A stretch of 18,420 nt of DNA from an uncultured Oscillochloris sp. (GTDB lineage Bacteria > Chloroflexota > Chloroflexia > Chloroflexales > Chloroflexaceae): the NCBI GenBank assembly GCA_903877945.1, contig CAIRFY010000276.1, positions 1 to 18,420 on the forward strand, written 5' to 3'. The position numbers were made by a program, and so were the translations under genes. Under the pieces are notes generated by a model. The model had not been told where the DNA came from. It ran no database searches and was given only the letters and a program-made list of their open reading frames with translations. This document shows positions 1 through 7,567 of this stretch, piece by piece. The first letter of the stretch is position 1. Every line of letters begins with the position of its first letter.

Positions 1-55
1 GAATTTGCCACCGATCCCCCCGCCGGTGCCACAGAATTCGCCACCGATCCCCCCG
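1..55. repeat. 33-bp (11-codon) tandem repeat, cut by the window edge
   Basis: Positions 1-22 and 34-55 are the same 22 bases apart from t6/c39, giving a period of 33 bp that keeps the reading frame. The repeat encodes a Pro-rich linker unit. More copies may lie upstream of the window. Confidence 0.7.
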
Positions 56-412
56 ATGTGTACGGTGGAGCTTGCGCCGGGTTGTTCGCGTAGTATTGCC
101 GATGGCGAGCTCCAGATCACCCGCAGCTACCTCCTTGATGCGCTCCCTCGCAACATCGCGATCCGTGAGAAGGCGCGCATGGTGCTTGGCTTTAGTTCCC
201 CACTTCAGGCGGTGAGCATGCGCGAGGGTGGACACTGCGCGATCCGCTGGGCACGCGGCTGGTATCTGCACGCCTTTAAGCCGGTTTTTCTCGGTGAGCA
301 GAAGCTCGATCACGGCGAGGCACTGCTCCTCGAACAGACAACAACCTTGGTGATTGGCCGCGAGGGCTGGCCGATCACCATCCGCCTGAGTTCGACGCTT
401 TTCACCCGCTAG
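1..412 (+). CDS. 3' end of a gene with Pro-rich repeats and a possible FHA-like C-terminal domain (5'-truncated by the window)
   Basis: An open frame enters from the left edge and ends at TAG 410-412, about 136 residues in the window. The first in-frame start-like codon is a TTG at position 5. It lies inside a Pro-rich repeat and has no ribosome-binding site, so the gene almost certainly begins upstream. The repeat unit is about 11 residues (N-[LS]-P-P-I-P-P...), which suggests a flexible linker. The rest is a compact globular region with alternating beta-strand-like stretches, including AIRWARGWYLHAF and ALLLEQTTTLVIGREG. Its spacing recalls the C-terminal half of an FHA domain, but the SxxH and NG signature residues are missing, so this is only a guess. 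The WXG100 gene starts 66 bp downstream on the same strand, so the gene may be part of the secretion locus. No function is assigned. Confidence 0.6.
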   Translation, partial: NLPPIPPPVPQNSPPIPPMCTVELAPGCSRSIADGELQITRSYLLDALPRNIAIREKARMVLGFSSPLQAVSMREGGHCAIRWARGWYLHAFKPVFLGEQKLDHGEALLLEQTTTLVIGREGWPITIRLSSTLFTR

Positions 413-465
413 TAGCTCCGCCCAGGGTGGGTGGGTATTCATTTTTCGTGTTCACAAGCATACAC

Positions 466-471
466 AGGAGG
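466..471 (+). promoter_or_regulatory. Strong ribosome-binding site for the WXG100 gene
   Basis: A perfect AGGAGG stands 7 bp before ATG 479. It is the best Shine-Dalgarno in the window and fixes the start of the small WXG100 protein. It suggests this substrate is made in larger amounts than its neighbours. Confidence 0.85.
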
Positions 472-478
472 TTCTCTC

Positions 479-763
479 ATGGCGCTAATTCGCATGGACG
501 TTGACCAGGCCCAGACGACAATCAATAAGGTTAACCAGACACTGGACGAGCTGAATAATCAGCTCTCGGCACTCGGCAGTTCTGTTAACGATCTGCTCGG
601 CGCATGGGAGGGTCAGGCCCAGACTCAGTTTTCGCATGCATGGGACGACTGGCGCTCCCGCTTTAAGACGACAATCGATGAGCTTCAGCCGATGTCTCAG
701 GGGCTCAGCACTGAGCGTCAGCAGATCATCGATGCCGATAGCTCCAGTTCGTTCACCGACTAG
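479..763 (+). CDS. WXG100 family protein (EsxA/EsxB-like), free-standing type VII substrate
   Basis: The protein has 94 residues, the usual size for this family. A strong Shine-Dalgarno AGGAGG (466-471) stands 7 bp before ATG 479, which decides against the longer in-frame reading from 431. The hallmark WXG turn is seen as W43-E44-G45 in the middle, flanked by two predicted amphipathic helices (residues about 6-40 and 48-86), the helical-hairpin plan of EsxA/EsxB. Family members are exported as dimers by the EccC/EssC motor. The usual C-terminal YxxxD/E export signal is not visible; the end is a polar Ser-rich tail. It lies upstream of eccC, separated by about 300 bp of palindromic DNA. The product is probably a small co-secreted substrate or a partner of the larger WXG100-headed effectors downstream. 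Whether it forms a homodimer or a heterodimer cannot be read from the sequence. Confidence 0.93.
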   Translation: MALIRMDVDQAQTTINKVNQTLDELNNQLSALGSSVNDLLGAWEGQAQTQFSHAWDDWRSRFKTTIDELQPMSQGLSTERQQIIDADSSSSFTD

Positions 764-803
764 GCTTACGGATCGGGTTAGGTTCACAGCAGGAATTTGG
801 GGG

Positions 804-941
804 CAATACCTTTCACATAAGCCGTCAGATGCCATCCACGAATAGGTCACGAATATGCGAATAAGGCTCTACGCTGCGCTATTCGTATATTCGCGACCTA
901 TTCGTGGACAGCGCGGCATGGCCTTATGTGAAAGATACTGG
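804..941. repeat. Long imperfect palindrome (MITE-like or large stem-loop)
   Basis: The left arm (about 804-863) is nearly the reverse complement of the right arm (about 879-941). Matching blocks include ctttcacataag at the outside and tccacgaataggtc and cgaat further in, around a loop of about 15 nt. The outer TTTCACATAA block also occurs after the kinase and phosphatase genes. It could be a small non-autonomous mobile element or a processed RNA hairpin. No transposase is present and no target-site duplication was established. Confidence 0.75.
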
Positions 942-978
942 GTCTGGGGGTTGCTGACCTCCGAAACGATGCTGTGTT

Positions 979-1015
979 TGGCTGAATGTGCCAGCTTTGC
1001 CGACACATTCAGCCA
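979..1015. promoter_or_regulatory. 12-bp perfect inverted repeat upstream of eccC
   Basis: The block tggctgaatgtg (979-990) is exactly the reverse complement of cacattcagcca (1004-1015), with a 13-nt spacer. A second palindrome (gctgaga-a-tctcagc, 1022-1036) follows directly. Both lie in the leader ahead of the eccC ribosome-binding site. They could be an operator pair, mRNA hairpins or the remnant of a terminator. There is no T-run after either, so a simple intrinsic terminator is unlikely. Confidence 0.5.
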
Positions 1016-1062
1016 GACGTAGCTGAGAATCTCAGCCTACACGGTATTGAAAGAGGCGATAG

Positions 1063-4000
1063 GTGAGTACACGTTCTGTTGAGACGCCGGGTAGCCAGAG
1101 TCCAGAGTCGTCACCCGACCTGTTTAACCGGCCGCCGCGTGTGCTGCTGGTGTCGCCCACCGATGAGGTTGAGATTCCTGGGCCACCTCAGGCGGTGCAG
1201 CCCCGTGGCTCCACACGCCTGATTGGTATTGCTATTCCCCTTATCTCATCCCTTGTCTATCTCAGTGTGGCTGCCGCCCGTGGAAACCTGCTGAGCTCGT
1301 TGCCAATCGTCCTGATTGCCGGGATCAGTGCCTATGTTGGCTACGATGCCTATCGGCGTCAGCGGCGCGACCACGAGGCCGCTGTTGCTGCCTACAAATC
1401 AACCTACCAGGATGCGCTGGAGCGCACGCGCAAGCGCTTAGAGATCCTGGATCGTCAGCAGCGCGCCTGCTACGAAGAGAATAATCCCGATCTGCCCCAA
1501 CTGCTCCAGATTGCTGCCGGTGAGCGCAATCGCGCTGGTGATTCTGTTCCCGCCGCTCGCCTCTGGGAGCGCCGCCCCAACGACCCTGACTTTCTCGCGC
1601 TGCGGGTTGGGCGCGGCGACCGGCCCACAAATCTGTCGCTGAAGCTGCCGAGCCTCAACGCCTATGCCGCTGATGGAAGCGAGTCGCTTCAACTGGCGGC
1701 GCAGTACCAGGTGCTGCGAAATGTTCCTGTGGCCATCGATCTGCGCACCCTGGGTGCCATCGGTATCGCTGGGCCGAGCGGTCGGGCGATGAATTTGCTC
1801 CAGGCGCTGCTCTGGCAGGTTGCTGTTCACCATTCGCCCTCAGAGGTGCGTATCGCGGCGCTCTGGGATGCCCAGTTCGATGAATCGTGGGGCTGGCTGC
1901 GCTGGCTTCCGCATACCCGTACCCTCGATGGTGATGAGAATTACCGCCTGTTGGCCCGCTACGACCGCAGCCCTGAGGCGTTACACAAGGTACTGGGGGC
2001 GATCTCCAAGGAGATCAAGCGCCGCGCTGAGGACGACCAGCCGAGCGGCAGCCGTCCGCATCTGGTGGTGGTGCTGAGCGAGTACCACGCTCATCGCGAT
2101 AAAAGCGCCCTCTTTGCCCAATGCATCGCCGCAAAGCATCTCGATGTGAGTACAATCTGTCTGGTTCCTGAGGTGCGCGATGTGCCTAGCGAGTGTGGCG
2201 GCTATATCGACCTGAACCACGGTGGCTCGGCCAGCCACACGCGCATGGGGGTTGCCGGAACGAGTGGGGGTTATACGGTTTTTACCGCCGACCTAGCCAA
2301 TACTGCAGATAGCACGGTGCTGGCGCAACGCCTCGCCCCAATCGAGCTTGCCAATGTCGATGGCGGTCGTGAAATGCCGCGTAACGTCCAACTACTGTCG
2401 CTATTGGGTATCAGCGACGCCGCGAGCTATACGCCGCAGACACTTTGGGACAAGGCACTGACTGATAGCTGGCACCCCGTCCCTGTGGGTCGTCGGAACG
2501 CCGACGAGCTGCTGGAGATCAACCTGAACGAGGGTACCCACGGCGTTCACGGTATGATCGCCGGTGCCACCGGTGCCGGAAAGAGCGAGTTGCTGCTGAG
2601 CTTCCTGATGGCCCTCGCGATCAAACATCACCCGCACCGACTGAATTTTTTGCTGATTGACTTTAAGGGCGGAGCCACTTTTCGCGACATCGACGAACTG
2701 CCCCATACCGCCGGTATGGTGACGGATCTCTCGGGATTCCTGGCCGAGCGCGCCCTGATCGCCATGAACAGCGAGCTTGACCGACGCAAGCGCCTGCTGG
2801 CAACCAATAACGTGCCCAATATCCGCGCCTATCGCAAGAGCGGGCTGGATCAGCACGGTGCGCCGCTGCCCAACCTGCTGATCGCAATCGACGAGTTTGA
2901 TGAGATGATCCGCGACTACCCGCAGTTTCAGGATGAGTTGATCCGGGTGGGTAAGCAGGGCCGCTCGCTCGGTGTTCACCTGCTCTTCGCCACGCAGCAG
3001 CCCTCGCTGATTAAAGAGGGTCTGTTGAACAACCTGAGCTACTGGATGTCGCTGCGGGTGAACTCACGCGACGATAGCCGGGCGATGGTTGGTGTCCCTG
3101 ATGCGGCACTTTTAGGCACCGACACGCCGGGGCGTGGTTTTTTTCGCGACAAGAATAGCGGCGTGCGGATGTTTCAGTCGGCGCTGATTACGGCGCTGTA
3201 CCGGCCCAGCGCGGGATCGAGCCGCCGCGAGGTGGATGTCACTGGCCGTGTGCTGGAGAACACCGGGGAGACTCGCGCACACCAGATGCTCCAGGGTCGC
3301 CTCGACAATCTGAATGAGAAGCTGAAGATCATCCAGACTCAGGCCCAGCGCACGCAGTTGATCGAGCAGGAATCTGAGCAAATGGGTACGCAGTTGATGG
3401 GGATCTTTGAGTGGGCACCCACTGTCAAACCTGCGGGAGCCATCCGTCAGACGATCAGCGACGAGATCCGGCGGCTACTCCAGACGATTATCGACCTACC
3501 GGCGCTCAGCGGGGCAGATGCCGTCGCTGAGGCGATTGAGCAGCAGATCGCCGCTGCCGCCGGGGCCATTATTAGCCGCCTGCTGGGCGACCGCGAACAG
3601 ATCAGCGAGATTCGCCTGATCGCCCGCCAGATGGTGGCAACCCAGGGCGCACGCTACGCCGCCAAGAAGTTCCCGATCTGGGAAGAGCCGCTACCGAGTA
3701 TGTTGCCCCTCGTCAGCCTTGTCAGCCGCAGCGCGACGCTGAGCGGCTGGCTTGATGTGCCCTACGGGCTGATCGATCAGCCCGAGGCAGCTTGCCACGC
3801 TCCGCTGCGCACCGATCTGGCCGGGGCCGGTGGCAACCTGTTGGCTGTCGGCACGTCGGGAAGCGGGAAGACGACCCTGCTGCTCACGCTGATTCTGGCA
3901 CTGGCCGACACCCACAGCCCATCAGATCTCTGGTTCTATATCATTGATGGCGCGGGAACCGGCCTGGGGCTGCGCGACACGCTGCCGCACATCGCAGACA

Positions 4001-5517
4001 CGATTGTCTCGCGCCAGCACGTCCTCATTGAGCGACTGCTGGTTGAACTCCAGGATCAGATCGAAGTTCGGCGCACCCTCTTCGCCCAGTACGGCGTGAC
4101 AAGTCTGCTCCAGTTCCGCAGCGCACGCGCACGCCAGACCGAACAGATGCCGTCGGCACCGCCGGCCCTGGTGGTGGTAATCGACAACCTCGTTGATCTC
4201 ATCGGGCAGAGCGAACAGGCGGTAGACACCCTCAAGTCGCTCATGCGCGAGGGACGGGCCTACGGGATCTTTTTTCTCGTCAGCGCCTACGGGCTGCGTG
4301 AGGCTGCCAACCTTGCGAATTCCTTCGAGACCAGGCTGGCCCTCCACGTCAACAGCGATGATGACTCGCACGCGCTGATTGGCAAGGACTACGCCAGCCG
4401 CCTGATCCGGCCCGACCAGCCGGGACGCGCCTTCTTGCGCGGGTCGCCCCGCCCGGTGGAGGCCCAGATTGCCCTGCCCGCCATCCGTGCGCGCACGGTG
4501 GACGCGAGTGCGCCAGTTCGCGAGGGCGACACGGAGGTGGCCTACAGCGACATCACGCAAGAGGTGAATCGCTCCACTGATGAGATTCGCAAGCGCTGGC
4601 TCGGTGCTGCAACGGTTGACCCGGCAGGTATGCCACGCCGCCTCCAGATGCTCCCGACGGTTGTTGAACTGCCCGCACTGCTCGCCGCCACTCCGCAGGT
4701 CGCTCCGCCCGCGTGTGAGATTCCGCTCGGCACCGACGGTGCCTCGCTCCAGCCGCTTATCTGGTCGCTGGATCGCACCGCGCACCTGCTTGTCACCGGT
4801 GGCCCGCGCACCGGCAAGAGTACGCTGCTGCGCTCTGCCGCCGCCGCCCTTGCCGAGCGCTACCCCGAGAGCGTCGAGCTTGTGCTGGTGGATTACAGCC
4901 TGCGCACCCTGCGCGACATTGAGCGCCTGCGGGCGGTACGGCGCTTCACCGATCTGCCCGTTGGCACGGCCAAAGAGCTACGCGATGTCACTGTTATCGG
5001 CGATAAAGACGAACTGGCGGCGGTACTCCAGGTACTCAAGACCGACCTCGATGGCCGCCTGCGCGATCTGCGCAAGGGCCTGTCAGTGGCCCGGCGCACT
5101 GTCCTGGTGATCGACAGTTGGGATCTGGTAGTTCAGGACTACCCCACCACGGTGCAGATCGACAGCTTCGTGCGGCGGGGCGGCGACATCGGTATGCACT
5201 GCCTGATCGCCTACACCGACCCGAGCGTTGGGTCGAGCCACGCGATGCTGAAGGCAGCCCGCTCAAACTATGTCGAGATCGTCATGGGCCGACCGGCCTT
5301 CGACAGCGCCCCCTACACCACCGCAATCAACCGCCGCTTCAAGAGCGCCTTGGTCGGCGAACTGCCCCTCGGTCGCGCCTTCGTGCTAGAAACCGGACAG
5401 ACCCGCATGGCCCAGATCGCCCGCGCCGACGCGGACATGATAACGCGGCTCTCCGTGGCCGCCACGCCAAACCTCGTACCCGCCCAACCTGATCATCAGC
5501 CAACGGGGGAGCCATGA
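1063..5517 (+). CDS. eccC: EccC/EssC-type type VII secretion motor with three FtsK/SpoIIIE ATPase domains
   Basis: The 1484-residue protein uses a GTG start with AGAGG (1052-1056) 6 bp upstream. The N-terminus carries the actinobacterial EccC box (F-x-R-P-P-R at 21-26, then T-D-E-V), then two membrane segments (about 52-69 and 76-93). It lacks the FHA pair found at the N-terminus of Firmicutes EssC. Three ATPase domains follow. Domain 1 has Walker A GATGAGKS (501-508) and Walker B with D610-E611. Domain 2 has GTSGSGKT (930-937) with D1041-N1042. Domain 3 has GGPRTGKS (1246-1253) with D1351-S1352. All three keep the Walker A lysine, but only domain 1 has the canonical DE pair. This fits known EccC proteins, in which domain 1 drives transport and the later domains bind substrates. 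The stop overlaps the next start (ATGA 5514-5517), so the motor and the first effector are translationally coupled. The length matches full fused EccC rather than the split EccCa/EccCb form. Confidence 0.96.
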   Translation: MSTRSVETPGSQSPESSPDLFNRPPRVLLVSPTDEVEIPGPPQAVQPRGSTRLIGIAIPLISSLVYLSVAAARGNLLSSLPIVLIAGISAYVGYDAYRRQRRDHEAAVAAYKSTYQDALERTRKRLEILDRQQRACYEENNPDLPQLLQIAAGERNRAGDSVPAARLWERRPNDPDFLALRVGRGDRPTNLSLKLPSLNAYAADGSESLQLAAQYQVLRNVPVAIDLRTLGAIGIAGPSGRAMNLLQALLWQVAVHHSPSEVRIAALWDAQFDESWGWLRWLPHTRTLDGDENYRLLARYDRSPEALHKVLGAISKEIKRRAEDDQPSGSRPHLVVVLSEYHAHRDKSALFAQCIAAKHLDVSTICLVPEVRDVPSECGGYIDLNHGGSASHTRMGVAGTSGGYTVFTADLANTADSTVLAQRLAPIELANVDGGREMPRNVQLLSLLGISDAASYTPQTLWDKALTDSWHPVPVGRRNADELLEINLNEGTHGVHGMIAGATGAGKSELLLSFLMALAIKHHPHRLNFLLIDFKGGATFRDIDELPHTAGMVTDLSGFLAERALIAMNSELDRRKRLLATNNVPNIRAYRKSGLDQHGAPLPNLLIAIDEFDEMIRDYPQFQDELIRVGKQGRSLGVHLLFATQQPSLIKEGLLNNLSYWMSLRVNSRDDSRAMVGVPDAALLGTDTPGRGFFRDKNSGVRMFQSALITALYRPSAGSSRREVDVTGRVLENTGETRAHQMLQGRLDNLNEKLKIIQTQAQRTQLIEQESEQMGTQLMGIFEWAPTVKPAGAIRQTISDEIRRLLQTIIDLPALSGADAVAEAIEQQIAAAAGAIISRLLGDREQISEIRLIARQMVATQGARYAAKKFPIWEEPLPSMLPLVSLVSRSATLSGWLDVPYGLIDQPEAACHAPLRTDLAGAGGNLLAVGTSGSGKTTLLLTLILALADTHSPSDLWFYIIDGAGTGLGLRDTLPHIADTIVSRQHVLIERLLVELQDQIEVRRTLFAQYGVTSLLQFRSARARQTEQMPSAPPALVVVIDNLVDLIGQSEQAVDTLKSLMREGRAYGIFFLVSAYGLREAANLANSFETRLALHVNSDDDSHALIGKDYASRLIRPDQPGRAFLRGSPRPVEAQIALPAIRARTVDASAPVREGDTEVAYSDITQEVNRSTDEIRKRWLGAATVDPAGMPRRLQMLPTVVELPALLAATPQVAPPACEIPLGTDGASLQPLIWSLDRTAHLLVTGGPRTGKSTLLRSAAAALAERYPESVELVLVDYSLRTLRDIERLRAVRRFTDLPVGTAKELRDVTVIGDKDELAAVLQVLKTDLDGRLRDLRKGLSVARRTVLVIDSWDLVVQDYPTTVQIDSFVRRGGDIGMHCLIAYTDPSVGSSHAMLKAARSNYVEIVMGRPAFDSAPYTTAINRRFKSALVGELPLGRAFVLETGQTRMAQIARADADMITRLSVAATPNLVPAQPDHQPTGEP

Positions 5518-5795
5518 CATCGATCATCCGCGCCAACACCGACCAACTGCGCAGCGTGGCCCGCCAGATGCGCGGGGCCGCCGACCAGATCCTCGCTGAC
5601 ACGGGGGCCAGCGCCCGCGAGATGGAGGCGCTCGCCGAGACCTGGAGCGGCAGTGCCCGCGACCGGGGCATGGCCCGCTGGGCGGAGATCCACCCACGTT
5701 ACCAGCCCGCCGCCGAGCAGCTCAACCACTTCGCCAGCGAACTCGACGGCCTTGCCGCCAGGCTGGAGGAGGCCGCACGGGTGTTTGGGGATGGG
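5514..5795 (+). repeat. WXG100-head direct repeat, copy 1 (282 bp)
   Basis: The repeat pairs with 7568-7849 at a constant offset of 2054 bp without gaps. Ten base differences were counted by eye, about 96% identity. The match starts at the start codon and stops at codon 94, the end of the WXG100 domain. DNA outside on both sides is unrelated. Confidence 0.9.
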
Positions 5796-6704
5796 GGAGT
5801 AATGGGTGTGAGAGGAGCGGCTTTTCTGACAGGCTTTTTCCTAGATCCTGGGTTTCGGCCATCTTTCCCCCCGATTGGCGACCCTGGGTTCGACATCCCA
5901 CCCCATCGGCTGCCTCCTGGTTTTGCCCCCCCCTTTCACGGAGAACACAGAGGGCAAATCCCAGGCGATTTTATGCTTCCCGATCCGGCATTCCCATCGA
6001 ACAAGCAACCCCCTGGATTCGATCCAATCTCTCCCGGAGAGATAAAGCCAGGTTTTACCACTCTTCCTCAACCCTTCACTAGCCCTGACTCGCAGATACA
6101 TACGTGGCCGCGCCCGATCCTCCCAATTCTCGACGGTTCCAAGGGCGACTATAAATTGCTTGAATATGACCCACACACTGGTTTGGATCACCCCAATGAT
6201 CTAGGAATCCGCTACGCGGTGGTGACAGGCGCAATCGCAACGACAGCAACAGTGGTTGGCGTCACCGCAATTGGCGCAGCGATGGCGACCGGGAGTGCCA
6301 AAGCTGAGGCAGGTGCCTATGAGGCCGGCGTCGGTATAAGTCAAGGAAAGGATGGTCCTTCAATTGGGGCTTATGGCGAGTTTTACACGGGGCAGGCCAA
6401 GGCCGAGGGCGTCATCGGCGATAGGAATCTTGGGGTAACTGGCGATGCAACCGTACGTGGCCCTGGAGTCGAGGGCTTTATCGGACTGAGAGATGGTGAG
6501 GTTGGAGCGAAGATCGGCGGATCCCTCGTATCAGTCGAGGGCGAAGTTGGAGCCAACATCGCGGGCGTCAATGTCGGACTAAAGGGCGAGGTTGGGCTGA
6601 AGGCCGAGCTAGGCTTTGAGCTTGGAAAGAAGGATATTAAGGTGTGCCTGCCATTTGTCAGCTTTGGAATTTCGTTCGGCGGCGCGAAGGATGGCCACGT
6701 ATGA
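5514..6704 (+). CDS. WXG100-headed effector 1: Pro-rich linker plus glycine-rich repeat tail
   Basis: The 396-residue protein starts at the ATG inside the ATGA overlap with eccC. Residues 1-94 form a WXG100 helical hairpin with W44-S45-G46, nearly identical to the head of the gene at 7568. Residues about 105-205 are a Pro/Phe-rich linker with repeated PGF motifs. A small-residue hydrophobic segment (about 233-258, Ala/Gly/Thr/Val) could cross or insert into a membrane. Residues 265-392 are a Gly-rich string of short alternating beta strands, seen in repeats of the form G-E-V-G-x-K/N-I. Similar Ala/Gly-rich repeat stretches occur in long WXG100 polymorphic proteins, where they precede or form a membrane-active region. 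No enzyme motif is recognised. A pore-forming or surface-structural role is an inference. The linker has base use less GC-rich than the head, suggesting a joined module. Its stop overlaps the next gene by ATGA. Confidence 0.85.
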   Translation: MTSIIRANTDQLRSVARQMRGAADQILADTGASAREMEALAETWSGSARDRGMARWAEIHPRYQPAAEQLNHFASELDGLAARLEEAARVFGDGGVMGVRGAAFLTGFFLDPGFRPSFPPIGDPGFDIPPHRLPPGFAPPFHGEHRGQIPGDFMLPDPAFPSNKQPPGFDPISPGEIKPGFTTLPQPFTSPDSQIHTWPRPILPILDGSKGDYKLLEYDPHTGLDHPNDLGIRYAVVTGAIATTATVVGVTAIGAAMATGSAKAEAGAYEAGVGISQGKDGPSIGAYGEFYTGQAKAEGVIGDRNLGVTGDATVRGPGVEGFIGLRDGEVGAKIGGSLVSVEGEVGANIAGVNVGLKGEVGLKAELGFELGKKDIKVCLPFVSFGISFGGAKDGHV

Positions 6705-7537
6705 GTACGCTAAACCATGGGGAACGAGCGATGCAATCCATTGTCCTTGAGCGTGCAGAGTTCCTGGCGCTGCTCGACGTTGTCCGTGCGACAGCAATTG
6801 TAGGTATTGATAAGGCAGACCTCTTCTCGGCAAGCGCCAACGAACACGGGCGGAAGATTGAGGAAGGCCATCGCCTACTTGCTGATCGCGGTCTGCTGCG
6901 CTTTGGTTCCGACGGGCTGCGCGTACTCGACATGGGCCTCGTCTCCATCGCCACTGTCCTGGCATACCCAGATCTGGCGTTGATCAGCGTGCGAGCGACA
7001 CCGGGCGTTGGTCGGCAACTATTCCTGCACTATGTACGCGAAGGTGCCGTTGTTGAGCAGACATTTCCCCAAGAAGGGCAGCATCGTCTCGCCACCCTAG
7101 CGAACCCCCACTCACTCCTGGATCGTTTGCTTGAAGTGCTGCCGGTGGATGATAAGGATAGCGCCGAAGCGAGCGCACAACTACCCCAATCCGAATTTCT
7201 GAGCGCCAAAGAGTATGCCGAGCAGGGGCGAACAGCAGATGCAGTAGCCATCTTCACCCAGCACGGTCTTACAATTGAGACGAGCCTAACCTTGGTCAAT
7301 GCAATTGCGGCCCCTAGCTTCAGCGGCACCATCGCTCTGCTACGCTGTGAGGGTACACAGATCGTCGATGCCCGCAACCCGGCAGTTGTCCAGGGCCGTG
7401 AGTCGGCGTGGATGATCGTGCAGACAGTTGCGGGTGAGTCATCGTTCACGATCACACGTATCAACCGACGGAGTTTCCGCGATCAACTGGCCGCCTATTT
7501 CGGCGAGTTGATCGTAGTCCAATTGCCGTCTGCCTAG
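6701..7537 (+). CDS. EspG-like ESX chaperone candidate 1
   Basis: The 278-residue protein starts at ATG 6701, which overlaps the stop of effector 1 (ATGA 6701-6704). An alternative is ATG 6731, with ggggaa upstream, which would give MQSIVL. The layout matches actinobacterial EspG proteins. It opens with an L-x-x-L-L-D-x-V-R helix, then a GLLRFG...GLRVLD turn about 70 residues in, a beta-rich middle and a C-terminal beta sheet ending in a helix (FRDQLAAYFGELI). It is clearly related in plan to the protein at 8883, though sequence identity looks low. EspG proteins bind specific PE/PPE effectors in the cytoplasm and keep them soluble for the secretion motor. The position directly behind a WXG100-headed effector supports the same role here. 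The EspG assignment rests on pattern recognition only. A general immunity or adaptor role is the main alternative. Confidence 0.6.
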   Translation: MSTLNHGERAMQSIVLERAEFLALLDVVRATAIVGIDKADLFSASANEHGRKIEEGHRLLADRGLLRFGSDGLRVLDMGLVSIATVLAYPDLALISVRATPGVGRQLFLHYVREGAVVEQTFPQEGQHRLATLANPHSLLDRLLEVLPVDDKDSAEASAQLPQSEFLSAKEYAEQGRTADAVAIFTQHGLTIETSLTLVNAIAAPSFSGTIALLRCEGTQIVDARNPAVVQGRESAWMIVQTVAGESSFTITRINRRSFRDQLAAYFGELIVVQLPSA

Positions 7538-7567
7538 AATTTTGTAGACATCTGCACAGGTAGCTCT

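Larger units (their letters stand above)
764..1062. other. 299-bp non-coding gap between the WXG100 gene and eccC, full of inverted repeats
   Basis: No credible gene is seen on either strand. The gap holds a long imperfect palindrome (804-941) and two shorter hairpins (979-1015 and 1022-1036) just ahead of the eccC ribosome-binding site (AGAGG, 1052-1056). No convincing sigma-70 promoter was recognised by eye. Confidence 0.7.

Noticed and set aside
431..478. An upstream start for the WXG100 gene at 431
   Set aside because: The perfect AGGAGG at 466-471 would lie inside the coding sequence, and the shorter 94-residue product has the normal family length.
3922..4785. A 287-codon open frame on the - strand inside eccC
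   Set aside because: It lies antisense to the second and third ATPase domains, where GC-rich codon use leaves the opposite frame open. The translation shows no domain and there is no ribosome-binding site.
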